From the NCBI GenBank assembly GCA_937891595.1, contig CALATF010000067.1, forward strand, positions 1 through 21,572: DNA of 21,572 nucleotides. The letters run 5' to 3'. This document shows, piece after piece, positions 1-7,963 of this stretch (positions are counted from its first letter, which is position 1; every line of letters begins with the position of its first letter). This stretch comes from an uncultured Clostridia bacterium. Lineage in GTDB: Bacteria; Bacillota; Clostridia; Christensenellales; UBA1242. A program made the position numbers and the translations under genes. Below the pieces are notes generated by a model, which worked only from the letters and a program-made list of their open reading frames with translations, ran no database searches and was not told the DNA's origin.

Positions 1-794
1 GGCATAATATGAACACCTAAAGTTTCCCTAATATCTGCAACATGCTCATGCACATCAATTTTTCCTAACTTCTCGGCAATTTCAGAATTAGTATAATAAC
101 TTTGAACTATTTCACTTTCTTTAAAAATATTTATCATTTTGTCCCTAGTTTGTTCAAAACCTCCACCTAAACCATTACAAAAGCATAAGCCATCTCTATG
201 GTCACTTTCTATAAAAACGCTAGCACCATCATAATCAATTTGGCTTACGCTATCTATTTTGCCAGGATAGCCATTTAATGTTTCTACAGTTCTTACTATA
301 ATATTCCCGCTGTGGCCGTCCATATCTCCACAAGCTGTTCTTATAATGTGCCCGTCAACATATTCCTTTAGTCCTTTTTCTGTATAATATTCATGCAATC
401 TTAACTCTTTTGCAGTATACCTACTAAATTCTTCAAAAGGAGATTTAAATTGAGAATCCACCGACCTACATTTAGCTAAATATCTATAAAGAGGCATTCC
501 GCCTTCACCTTTAACATCGTTCGAAACAACAGCAAACGAACCACTATAAACACCCGGTAAATAAATAGCAGTATCTACACCAAAGTCAGCGACTATTTGA
601 CTAATTAAAACCTCTAACTGCACTTTGTCGATATAACAAGTCTTAGCGTAATACATACCACTAAAAATACCTTGAGTGTCTGTTAACTGCAAAACATTAT
701 CTTTAAATTCTGTTTTGCCTAACTTTGCTATTTCTAGTAATCCATATTGATTTAAAAAATTAGGATAATATTTTAATAAACCATTATCACGCAT
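1..794 (-). CDS. HipA-like kinase-fold protein, paralogue 1 (3' end beyond window)
   Basis: This is the last visible member of a tandem family. The frame is open from the ATG at 794 to the window edge, giving 264 codons, so only about 20 C-terminal residues are missing compared with its neighbours. It starts with the family signature MxDNGLL. Kinase-fold landmarks are Lys51 in YAK, Glu61 in LEVL, the catalytic loop GDMDGHSGN (Asp158, His160, Asn163) and a later Asp in QIDY. The closest relative is the next copy upstream; the two share long near-identical stretches and probably arose by recent duplication. An AAGGAAG ribosome binding site lies about 9 bases before the start, 18 bases after the previous stop codon, so it is very likely co-transcribed. 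Kinase activity and substrate are inferred, not shown. Confidence 0.8.
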   Translation of the reverse strand, partial: MRDNGLLKYYPNFLNQYGLLEIAKLGKTEFKDNVLQLTDTQGIFSGMYYAKTCYIDKVQLEVLISQIVADFGVDTAIYLPGVYSGSFAVVSNDVKGEGGMPLYRYLAKCRSVDSQFKSPFEEFSRYTAKELRLHEYYTEKGLKEYVDGHIIRTACGDMDGHSGNIIVRTVETLNGYPGKIDSVSQIDYDGASVFIESDHRDGLCFCNGLGGGFEQTRDKMINIFKESEIVQSYYTNSEIAEKLGKIDVHEHVADIRETLGVHIM

Positions 795-812
795 AACAAT
801 TACACTTCCTTT

Positions 813-1664
813 TTACTTCATCATCGCTTCAGCAACATAATCTATGTTTTTTGCCATTTCACTTTCAATAATAGGATTTATTTCTAGCCCTATTGTTTCT
901 TTAATATCAGTTACATGTCCATGAACGTCTATATTACCTAATTTTTCAGCGATTTCACTGTTTGAATAAAAATCTTGAACAATTTCGTTATTTTTAAAAA
1001 CTTCTATCATTTCGTCCCTAGTTTTTTCAAAACCGCCACCAAGACCATTATAGAAAAGCCAATCTTCTTTGTTTTTATCAGAAATAAAGTGTTTAATGTA
1101 GCTATAATCTATTAAACTTACACTATCAATCGTACCAGGATAACCTTCAAAAGCATTTATAGGTCTAACAATAATATTTGCACCATGCCCATCCATATCT
1201 CCACAAGCTGTTCGTATAATATGAGCATCAGCATATTCTTTTAAACCTTTTTGCGTAAAGTATTCACGCAGACCTAATTCTTGGGGACTATAGTTTTCAC
1301 TATCATAAGGAGATTTAAAAGTAAAATTTAAAGCTTTATGTTTACCTAGATAAATGTCAAACGGAATACCATCTTTTCCTTGAACATCATTAGAAATAAC
1401 TGCTAGCGAACCTTTGTACATGCCAGGCAAATAAATTGCCGTATCTAGCCCAAAAGCAGCAACTATTTGACTTGTTAAAACTTCTATTTGCATTTCATTA
1501 ATAAAACAATCTTTTGCATAACATAAACCACTAAAAATACCCTTAGTATCTTTTACCTTATAAATACTGCCTTGGTTTTTAACTTTTCCTAATTTTGCTA
1601 TATCTAGACATCCATATTTATTTAAAAATTTTGGATAACATTTTAATAAACCGTTATCATACAT
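813..1664 (-). CDS. HipA-like kinase-fold protein, paralogue 2
   Basis: This 283-residue protein is a stand-alone kinase-like domain. Visible landmarks in order are Lys51 (YAK, candidate ATP-binding Lys), Glu61 (IEVL, candidate helix-C partner), an ISNDV segment near residue 90 (hinge position), the catalytic loop GDMDGHGAN at 156-163 with Asp158, His160 and Asn163, and Asp186 in LIDY as the metal ligand. Spacing in the loop matches the DGHxxN loop of HipA kinases; PI3/4-kinase-like and CtkA-like proteins share this layout. A family-specific C-terminal block follows: NGLGGG, TRDEMI, NSEIAEKLG and IDVHGHV. The N-terminal extra domain of HipA is absent, since only about 50 residues precede the Lys. 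An AAGGGA ribosome binding site precedes the ATG. It is the middle of an operon of like genes; the substrate is unknown. Confidence 0.85.
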   Translation of the reverse strand: MYDNGLLKCYPKFLNKYGCLDIAKLGKVKNQGSIYKVKDTKGIFSGLCYAKDCFINEMQIEVLTSQIVAAFGLDTAIYLPGMYKGSLAVISNDVQGKDGIPFDIYLGKHKALNFTFKSPYDSENYSPQELGLREYFTQKGLKEYADAHIIRTACGDMDGHGANIIVRPINAFEGYPGTIDSVSLIDYSYIKHFISDKNKEDWLFYNGLGGGFEKTRDEMIEVFKNNEIVQDFYSNSEIAEKLGNIDVHGHVTDIKETIGLEINPIIESEMAKNIDYVAEAMMK

Positions 1665-1678
1665 ACAACAATTCCCTT

Positions 1679-2533
1679 TTATTTCATCATTTGTTCTGCC
1701 ATTTCACACAAAGAGCCACTTAAATTATCTTCTAATTTTTGAGTTATTTGAAACCCTAAGCAATCTCTAATATCACAAACATGCTCATGCACATCAATAT
1801 TTCCAACAATTTCAGCAATTTCTGAATTTGTGTAAAATTCTTGCACCATTTCACTTTCTTTAAAATAATTAATTAAACCCATTCTAGAAACTTCTGTTCC
1901 CCCACCAAGACCATTTCTAAAAATCTGTCCACGAGATAAAATTGTATTAGGCTCAAAATCTTTTAAATAAAATTTAGAATTACCAAAGTCAAAAATTCTA
2001 AGCCCTGTAATTATTTGTTTGCCATCAACCTCTTTCCATTGAACGCCATAATTTTTAGCATGCCTATCAGCATTGCCACACCCTACATCTAAAACATGCA
2101 TTAAAATAAACTCTTTTAATGCTTCATTTTCAAAATAACTTCTTAACATTAATTCTTCAGAAGAAAGGTAATTTCCATAAGCATATCCGTTAGGTAAATC
2201 GTTATTTCTTATAAAGTCATACATTAAAACAGCATCATCTCTTAAAACATCATTAGATATTACACCTTTTATATCATGTTCCCTAATTGTTGGGAAATAT
2301 ATAGCTAATTCTTTAAAATAATCGGCATATATTTGACTTAATAAAACTTCTAATTGTGTCTTTTCAAAATCACATTCTTTGGCATAATACACACCTTTAA
2401 GTTCACCATAGCCAAGATTTAAAGCTTCAACCGATTTCCATGCATATTTATTTGGTTTTAATTTACTTAAATTTAATAAACCATCACTATTAAAAGCTTT
2501 TTGGTATTGACTTAACAAGCCGTTATCCTTCAT
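1679..2533 (-). CDS. HipA-like kinase-fold protein, paralogue 3
   Basis: This 284-residue member has the most canonical kinase motifs of the array: Lys52 (YAK), Glu62 (LEVL), the loop GNADRHAKN with Asp156, His158 and Asn161, and an FDFG motif with Asp182. The DRHAKN loop closely resembles the HipA catalytic loop. The C-terminal family block (NGLGGG, NSEIAEIVGNIDVHEHV) is kept. It pairs with paralogue 4 by its DRH loop and DFG, whereas copies 1 and 2 have DGH and IDY. The gene starts at an ATG with AAGGGAG about 7 bases upstream and lies 18 bases after the preceding stop, so it is operonic. All residues expected for phosphotransfer are present, so an active enzyme is plausible; the target cannot be read from the sequence. 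Confidence 0.85.
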   Translation of the reverse strand: MKDNGLLSQYQKAFNSDGLLNLSKLKPNKYAWKSVEALNLGYGELKGVYYAKECDFEKTQLEVLLSQIYADYFKELAIYFPTIREHDIKGVISNDVLRDDAVLMYDFIRNNDLPNGYAYGNYLSSEELMLRSYFENEALKEFILMHVLDVGCGNADRHAKNYGVQWKEVDGKQIITGLRIFDFGNSKFYLKDFEPNTILSRGQIFRNGLGGGTEVSRMGLINYFKESEMVQEFYTNSEIAEIVGNIDVHEHVCDIRDCLGFQITQKLEDNLSGSLCEMAEQMMK

Positions 2534-2551
2534 TGTTAGCTCCCTTTTAAT

Positions 2552-3406
2552 TTATTTTATTAAACCTTCTGCAACATAATCTAAAGAAAAACATAATTTA
2601 TCTTCAAATTCTTGAGGGACTTGAAATCCCATAGTTTCTTTTATATCTTCAACTTTACCGTGTACATCTATGCCACCTAATATTTCTGCCATTTGTGAGT
2701 TTGTGTATACACTTTGCATAAACTCTTTCGTTTTAAACAATTCAATCATTTGGTCTCTAGTTTTATAAGTACTACCACCTAAGCCATTACAGAAATAAGA
2801 ATATTTTGTACCTTCATATTCACCATACAAGTAATCGACAGAACTTCCAAAATCATAAAGTCTTAAAGCACAAGCTTTACTAAACAATGGAAACAAATTG
2901 TTATTTATAACCACATTAAAGTTGTTTGGGTGTCTATCAATATTTCCGCAACCTACATCAAGTAAATGCATATCACCATATTGTTTGTAACCTTCATTTG
3001 TAAAAATCTTATTTAACTTCATTTCTTGTGAAGAATAACATCCTTCTAACATATAAGGAGATTTATCATTAAGCAGCGCCTTTTTTTCAAGAAAGGAATA
3101 CATTGTTCTAGAGCCCTTACAAACATTGTTTGAAATTACTCCAACGTCTTCACCTATTTTTACCGGAGTATAAATAGCTGTACCAGGTATAAAATCAGCA
3201 AATATTTGGCTTTCTAAAATTTCTGCAACATGCTCTAGATTACAGCATTTTTTTACATAAAATAAACCATTTAATTTCCCTTCCCTAACACTAATTTTTT
3301 CAACATCTTTCCAGAATCTCTTTTTAGGAACTAACTCTGTTACTTTTAAAAAGCCGTCTTCATCTGAGTATTTAGGATATAAATCAAGTAATCCATTATC
3401 ATGCAT
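2552..3406 (-). CDS. HipA-like kinase-fold protein, paralogue 4
   Basis: This is a 284-residue array member starting MHDNGLL. Landmarks are a Lys at 52-53 (YVKK), Glu62 (AEIL), the loop GNIDRHPNN with Asp157, His159 and Asn162, and a YDFG motif with Asp185. The insert between the loop and DFG is longer than in copy 3 and contains an Asn-rich turn. The C-terminal block (NGLGGS, TRDQMI, NSQMAEILGGIDVHGKV) is conserved. The ribosome binding site AAAGGAG is near ideal, 21 bases downstream of the previous stop. Family membership is clear from its neighbours; the kinase assignment rests on motif order and spacing. Confidence 0.85.
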   Translation of the reverse strand: MHDNGLLDLYPKYSDEDGFLKVTELVPKKRFWKDVEKISVREGKLNGLFYVKKCCNLEHVAEILESQIFADFIPGTAIYTPVKIGEDVGVISNNVCKGSRTMYSFLEKKALLNDKSPYMLEGCYSSQEMKLNKIFTNEGYKQYGDMHLLDVGCGNIDRHPNNFNVVINNNLFPLFSKACALRLYDFGSSVDYLYGEYEGTKYSYFCNGLGGSTYKTRDQMIELFKTKEFMQSVYTNSQMAEILGGIDVHGKVEDIKETMGFQVPQEFEDKLCFSLDYVAEGLIK

Positions 3407-3427
3407 TATACATACTCCTTTGTTTTA

Positions 3428-4237
3428 CTAACAATGTTCTAAATCTTCAGCGAGTTTATTTGTACTAAATTTCATTTCATCTAAATAATCTTGGTCAAAA
3501 TTATGACCTGTTAATTGTGTATACCTTTCCGCTGTTCCGTCAATATCTACACTCCCAACAATCTCTGCAAGTTCTGTAGGCAAAATAAATTGTCTATATA
3601 TTTCGTTAGATTGATATTCTTGCAACATTCCTTGATAATCTAACCTTTTTTCAGAAATAATATTATGAAACTTTTTATCTGAAGGGACAGCACTTGCTTC
3701 ATTATCAAAACCTATAATTTCTGCTACCCTTCCGTTTACAATTCTTACAGCAAAATTTCCTTTGTGACCATCCCAGTTCTTAAAGCCTAAATTTAAACAA
3801 TCACGTATAATCATTTGCCTCATAGCATTATCTTCTACAAAATCATCAAAGATAACTGGATTTTGAGTTGTTAACAAAAAAGGGTTAATGTCTTGCCCTA
3901 AAGTATTTCTTAACATTTTAAAATAATTAGAAGCTACTAAACAGTCTTGCCCTAAAACATCATTCGAAATAGTTTCTATAAAATTTCCATGTCTGGCTGG
4001 CAAATATATAGCACTTTTAAAATGTTTTTTATAAATAGGCCCAAGTATTAATTCTGCATCTAGTTCTTTAGGAGAAACAGCTTTTAAATAATATCCCTCG
4101 CCATTAATTTGCAAATGATTTACCGCCCCCATAAAATACTGCCTATCATAAGAAACATTTTTCGCACCTTCAAGCTGTAAAAAACCTTGCTCCTTCTCTT
4201 GTTCATGAAAAAGATTTAATAATTTGTTTGTATTCAT
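3428..4237 (-). CDS. HipA-like kinase-fold protein, paralogue 5 (divergent)
   Basis: I place the start at the ATG at 4237 (MNTNKLLNLF, 269 residues) because it has GGAG about 5 bases upstream and lines up with the other paralogues. The in-frame extension to 4285 encodes only an Ile/Tyr-rich stretch read from an AT repeat. The protein is divergent but keeps Lys52 (YLK), Glu62 (AELIL), the loop NWDGHKGN with Asp156, His158 and Asn161, and Asp178 in GFDNE. The DFG-like position lacks the glycine. The NGLGGG motif is missing, while the TELAEIVGSVDIDG block near the C-terminus survives. It is the first gene of the five-gene transcript, behind its own promoter, and is separated from paralogue 6 by a terminator. 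Confidence 0.8.
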   Translation of the reverse strand: MNTNKLLNLFHEQEKEQGFLQLEGAKNVSYDRQYFMGAVNHLQINGEGYYLKAVSPKELDAELILGPIYKKHFKSAIYLPARHGNFIETISNDVLGQDCLVASNYFKMLRNTLGQDINPFLLTTQNPVIFDDFVEDNAMRQMIIRDCLNLGFKNWDGHKGNFAVRIVNGRVAEIIGFDNEASAVPSDKKFHNIISEKRLDYQGMLQEYQSNEIYRQFILPTELAEIVGSVDIDGTAERYTQLTGHNFDQDYLDEMKFSTNKLAEDLEHC

Positions 4238-4289
4238 AACACTCCACAAATAAATAATAAAATATATATAAATATATATAGTCATAGAA

Positions 4290-4317
4290 AGTTTACCAAA
4301 GTTTAGTAAAATTTCAA
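4290..4317 (-). promoter_or_regulatory. Candidate sigma-A promoter for paralogues 5 to 1
   Basis: On the minus strand TTGAAA (4312-4317) is followed after 16 bases by TAAACT (4290-4295). It lies between the terminator of paralogue 6 and the start of paralogue 5, where a new promoter is needed. The -10 box is imperfect. Confidence 0.45.
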
Positions 4318-4351
4318 TAGCTTACCCTTTTAATTAGGCAAATTGAACAAA

Positions 4352-4381
4352 TAAAAAAACACCATATAAGTTGGTGTTTTT
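4352..4381 (-). terminator. Rho-independent terminator after paralogue 6
   Basis: On the minus strand an 8-base stem AAACACCA/TGGTGTTT with a 7-base loop is followed by a T run. It begins 9 bases after the stop codon of paralogue 6 and separates that gene from the rest of the array. Confidence 0.8.
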
Positions 4382-4389
4382 ACAAAATT

Positions 4390-5241
4390 TTATTTTTCTA
4401 AAGCCTCTGCCATATTATAAAAAGAGGATTTAATATAATCAACATAATTAGGCTCAATAACATAACCTGAAGTTCTTGAAATATCTAAAGCGACTTCTCC
4501 CGCATTCAAATCACCTAAACATTGTGCCATTTCATGCCTATTTATCACCTCGTTTAATTTTTCGTCTGTTCTAAAGTTTTCTATAATTTCATCTCTTGTA
4601 CGACCTATAGTCAACATTCCGCCTGTAAAAAAATTACTACAATATAAATTTCTACCACCTAAAAAATAGCAATTCGCCTCAATTCCACTTCTTTCAAAAT
4701 CAAATAAAACCACGTCATCTGCTTTATTTTCATTGTTAATTTTATAAAAATAATTAGTTTCTTTTCTATCTGGGTTATTAGATGATGCATCAAAACACTG
4801 AGCTTTAACTTTTTGTTTTAATGCATTTTTAGTAAAATATTTTAATATTTCATCATCTCCAAAACTAAATTTTTCTTGCAAATCTACACCATTTTTTAAA
4901 TGCAAATATTCTTTAAAAGCTTCTGCAGGCACAGTATTAGGCGTCCAAATATCATTTGATAACAAAAAAAATTTCCCGTCTTCTTGAGCAGGCGTATAAA
5001 TTGCGCTTGTTAACCCCATTTTACAACTTAGTTGACTTAGGAAAATCTCAGCATCTGCCATTTCTTTACTAAAATAATTTTTAAACTTTTTAAAAAAATA
5101 ACCATGTTCACACTTACATCTAACAGTATTACTAAAAATTGTAGGAGTTGCAACTTCTTGCAACCTTAACGCTTTTACATTTAAAAATCCATCTCTGCTA
5201 TCATGTGTTTTGTATAACCTTAGCAAACCATTATCGTACAT
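4390..5241 (-). CDS. HipA-like kinase-fold protein, paralogue 6 (His-to-Lys loop variant)
   Basis: This first gene of the array is transcribed alone. I choose the ATG at 5241 (MYDNGLL, 283 residues) over the upstream start at 5304 because MYDNGLL matches the family N-terminus exactly; the ribosome binding site there is weak. The candidate Lys is at 51-52 (FFKK), Glu65 is in DAEIF, and Asp181 sits in FDFERS. The catalytic loop reads NPDRKETN: Asp158 and Asn163 keep family spacing, but the usual His is Lys160. The C-terminal region keeps a TGGMLTIGRTRDE version of the family block. The residue change may alter or abolish catalysis, so this copy could be a pseudokinase or have a different substrate preference. 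Confidence 0.8.
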   Translation of the reverse strand: MYDNGLLRLYKTHDSRDGFLNVKALRLQEVATPTIFSNTVRCKCEHGYFFKKFKNYFSKEMADAEIFLSQLSCKMGLTSAIYTPAQEDGKFFLLSNDIWTPNTVPAEAFKEYLHLKNGVDLQEKFSFGDDEILKYFTKNALKQKVKAQCFDASSNNPDRKETNYFYKINNENKADDVVLFDFERSGIEANCYFLGGRNLYCSNFFTGGMLTIGRTRDEIIENFRTDEKLNEVINRHEMAQCLGDLNAGEVALDISRTSGYVIEPNYVDYIKSSFYNMAEALEK

Positions 5242-5276
5242 AATTTTTCTACTCTTTTTTGTTAATTTCAAATAGT

Positions 5277-5304
5277 AATATACTATATACGAGCCAAAAA
5301 ACAA
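5277..5304 (-). promoter_or_regulatory. Candidate promoter for paralogue 6
   Basis: On the minus strand TTGTTT (5299-5304) and TATATT (5277-5282) are separated by 16 bases. This leaves a leader of about 30 bases before the ATG at 5241. Confidence 0.4.
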
Positions 5305-5364
5305 CTGAAAAGATTGTAGAAAAATGACTATTTTTAGCCTTAAGTTTTTAACTTAAAATTTAAT

Positions 5365-5406
5365 AAAAAAGATGCTTTTATAAATAAAATTATAAAGCAT
5401 CTTTAA
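5365..5406 (-). terminator. Terminator of the lepA-hemW operon
   Basis: On the minus strand AAAGATGCTTTATAA pairs with TTATAAAAGCATCTTT across a short AT loop, followed by T residues. It lies about 86 bases after the hemW stop. The stretch between holds nothing I recognise. Confidence 0.75.
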
Positions 5407-5491
5407 ATCGTTAAAGCCATAAATTAATTGTTATTTGTATATTTTCTGTGCCAGAAAGATAATTCTAAGATAAATTAAAAGTAATTAAAAA

Positions 5492-6628
5492 TTAAACAAG
5501 CTTAGTTATAATACTATTTAAAACATAGAAAGCATTGTCATTTACTTTTAAATAACCTCTTTTAATTGAAATAAAGTTATGGTTAATTAAAAATTCTATT
5601 TCTTTTTTCTTATCAGACATTAAGTTGCAATTAAACTGAGAATCAAATTCCTTTAAATTTAGTCCTTCTGAAGTTCTAAGTGCTAGCATTAATGTTTCAT
5701 CTTTTCTTTGATTAAGTGTAATCTTTTCGCTGCTTACTACTGGTAATTTACCATTTGTAATAAATTTAGAATATTCTTCAAGATTATCTGTATTTGCAAA
5801 TCTTGTATTATTTACAAAAGAATGTCCTGCCAAACCAAATGCAATATATTCGCCCATTTGCCAGTAATTTAAATTATGCCTACTTTCATAATCCGGTAAT
5901 GAAAAATTAGAAACCTCATACCTATTATAGCCATTCTTTGTTAAAATGTTATACACTAAATTATACATTTCAACTGCATCATCTTCACTAGGCAGGGTTA
6001 CTTTTTTATTAGCAACTTGCTTATATAATGGTGTTCCCGGTTCTAAAATTAATGAGTATGGGGAAATATGTGCTATCTTATTTTTAATTAAAAATTTAGC
6101 CATCGTTTTAACATCACTTAACTTTTGTGTAGGTAAAGCTAACATCATATCAACATTTATGTTTTCAAAGCCTATTTTCTTAGCCATTTTTATAGCATTT
6201 TTTGTGTCTTTAACATCATGTTGTCTGCCCAAAATTTTTAAAATATTATTGTTAAGTGTTTGTCCACCTATACTTAAACGATTAACACCAACAAGTTTAT
6301 ATTCTAATAATTTCTTTTCAGTTACACTACCCGGATTAAGCTCTACACTTATTTCACAGTTAGATAAAAGTTTAAAATTATTTTTTATTTCAGTAATAAT
6401 CTTAGAAACATGACCTTCCTTTAAAACAGAAGGGCTACCACCACCTATATATATTGAAGAAATATGATAAGACTTGCCCCAGTCTTTACCACGCATGCGA
6501 ATTTCATCACAAACATTTTTTACATATTCCTCTTTTTTATCATCCCCACTACAGAATGAAACAAAATTACAATAAGTACATTTGTGTAGGCAAAATGGAA
6601 TGTGAACATAAATAGATAAATTTTTCAT
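5492..6628 (-). CDS. hemW: Radical SAM protein HemW (heme chaperone, HemN-like)
   Basis: This 378-residue protein begins with a radical SAM iron-sulfur motif, Cys13-x3-Cys17-x2-Cys20 followed by Asn-Phe. HemW proteins have Phe at that position, whereas true HemN coproporphyrinogen dehydrogenases have Cys, so HemW is the better call. Other family motifs are YIGGGSPS near residue 60, the ELNPGS strand near 100 and a SIGGQ segment (SxGxQ). In known HemW proteins the role is heme trafficking with S-adenosylmethionine bound, not coproporphyrinogen oxidation. The gene follows the lepA stop after one base, so it is translationally coupled to it; lepA-hemW is a common order in Firmicutes. Such genes are often annotated as coproporphyrinogen III oxidase. 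Confidence 0.9.
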   Translation of the reverse strand: MKNLSIYVHIPFCLHKCTYCNFVSFCSGDDKKEEYVKNVCDEIRMRGKDWGKSYHISSIYIGGGSPSVLKEGHVSKIITEIKNNFKLLSNCEISVELNPGSVTEKKLLEYKLVGVNRLSIGGQTLNNNILKILGRQHDVKDTKNAIKMAKKIGFENINVDMMLALPTQKLSDVKTMAKFLIKNKIAHISPYSLILEPGTPLYKQVANKKVTLPSEDDAVEMYNLVYNILTKNGYNRYEVSNFSLPDYESRHNLNYWQMGEYIAFGLAGHSFVNNTRFANTDNLEEYSKFITNGKLPVVSSEKITLNQRKDETLMLALRTSEGLNLKEFDSQFNCNLMSDKKKEIEFLINHNFISIKRGYLKVNDNAFYVLNSIITKLV

Positions 6629-6629
6629 A

Positions 6630-7943
6630 CTAATCTAATTTAAGAATACTCATAAAAGCCTCGCTAGGGATTTCTACCGAGCCAACTTGACGCATTCTCT
6701 TTTTTCCCTCCTTTTGTTTTTCTAATAATTTTCTCTTTCTTGAAATATCACCGCCATAACATTTAGCAAGAACGTCTTTTCTCATAGCCTTAACAGTTTC
6801 TCTCGCTATTACTTTTGCACCTATGCACGCTTGAATAGGCAATTCAAAAAGTTGTCTTGGAATAACTTCTTTTAATTTTTCAGCAAGTTTTTTACCCCTT
6901 GTGTAAGCTTGCTCTCTATGAACAATAATACTTAAAGCATCACATTTTTCATTATTTAAAAGAATGTCTAATTTAACCAAGTCACTTTTTTGATATTTAT
7001 TTATTTCATAATCTAAACTTGCATATCCTTTAGACCTTGATTTTAAACCATCAAAAAAGTCATAAACAATTTCATTTAGTGGTATTTCATAAGTAAGTAA
7101 AACACGATTACTATCCATATATTGTAAGTCTAAATACACACCACGTTTGTTTTGGCAAAGTTCCATAATATTACCAACATAAGTTGGTGGAGTATAAATT
7201 GAAACACTTGCAATAGGTTCTTGAATTTCGCTAATTTCAGTAACATTTGGAAGTGCTGAAGGGTTAGAAATTTCTATCATGCTACCATCATTTTTAAAAA
7301 CTTTATAACTTACGCTTGGTGCGGTGGTAATAATATCTAAATTAAATTCTCTTTCAAGTCTTTCAGTAATAATTTCTAAATGTAATAAACCTAAGAACCC
7401 ACATCTAAACCCAAATCCAAGCGCTGATGAAACTTCAGGGGTATATTGAATGGAATCATCATTTAGTTTTAACTTCTCTAATGCATCTTTTAAATCGTTG
7501 TATCTTGCGCCATCTGTTAAAAAGACACCACAATAAACCATAGGCTTAACGTCTTTATACCCACTAAGTGGCTCGTTAGTAGGATTAATTGCACTAGTAA
7601 TTGTATCACCTACTTTAGTTTCTGAAACATTTTTTATGCTAGCGGCAATATAACCAACGTCGCCAGCTCTTAACTTGTCAACCGCTTTTGTTGCAGGACA
7701 AAATACTCCAACTTCGGTTACGTCATAAGTTAAACCGGTACGCATCATCTTTATTTTAGAGCCTGCCTTTACTTCCCCATCAAAAACCCTAACAAGACTA
7801 ACAGCACCTTTGAAGTTATCATAATAGCTATCAAAAATTAAAGATTTAAGTGGTTTATCTTCTTTACCAGTTGGACTTGGTATTTTCAAAATAATAGCTT
7901 CTAAAACTTTATCAATATTATTTTTGTTTTTAAACAATTTCAT
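6630..7943 (-). CDS. lepA: Elongation factor 4 (LepA), C-terminal part of a split gene
   Basis: These 437 residues cover LepA from the last helix of the G domain onward: the IDKVLEAI helix, IPSPTGKEDKPLKSLIFDSYYD leading into domain II, the EF-G-like domains, and the LepA-specific C-terminal domain ending VEIPSEAFMSILK. LepA is a ribosome-binding GTPase acting in translation. The first residues, MKLFKNKN, replace the region where the G5 SAK motif is expected. The ATG at 7943 has no good ribosome binding site. Its frame remains open upstream across the gap to the N-terminal part, so a single-base shift near 7968-7971 would fuse the two. The piece is either a separate subunit translated by re-initiation, or the result of a frameshift. 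Confidence 0.85.
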   Translation of the reverse strand: MKLFKNKNNIDKVLEAIILKIPSPTGKEDKPLKSLIFDSYYDNFKGAVSLVRVFDGEVKAGSKIKMMRTGLTYDVTEVGVFCPATKAVDKLRAGDVGYIAASIKNVSETKVGDTITSAINPTNEPLSGYKDVKPMVYCGVFLTDGARYNDLKDALEKLKLNDDSIQYTPEVSSALGFGFRCGFLGLLHLEIITERLEREFNLDIITTAPSVSYKVFKNDGSMIEISNPSALPNVTEISEIQEPIASVSIYTPPTYVGNIMELCQNKRGVYLDLQYMDSNRVLLTYEIPLNEIVYDFFDGLKSRSKGYASLDYEINKYQKSDLVKLDILLNNEKCDALSIIVHREQAYTRGKKLAEKLKEVIPRQLFELPIQACIGAKVIARETVKAMRKDVLAKCYGGDISRKRKLLEKQKEGKKRMRQVGSVEIPSEAFMSILKLD

Positions 7944-7963
7944 TTCTTTTTTTAAATTAATAT

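Noticed and set aside
4238..4285. N-terminal extension of kinase paralogue 5
   Set aside because: It only translates an AT dinucleotide run as Ile/Tyr. The ATG at 4237 has the ribosome binding site and aligns with the paralogues.
5242..5304. N-terminal extension of kinase paralogue 6
   Set aside because: It overlaps the candidate promoter, and the MYDNGLL start at 5241 matches the family.
1..5304. CRISPR-like or simple DNA repeat array
   Set aside because: The repetition is of whole diverged coding sequences with protein-level conservation, not short identical repeats with spacers.
5340..5356. Short palindrome TTAAGTT-TTT-AACTTAA
   Set aside because: Such AT palindromes are expected by chance at this base composition, and it adds nothing to the nearby terminator.
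5946..6413. Plus-strand open frame opposite hemW
   Set aside because: It is the antisense of a strongly conserved radical SAM gene, with no ribosome binding site or family features.
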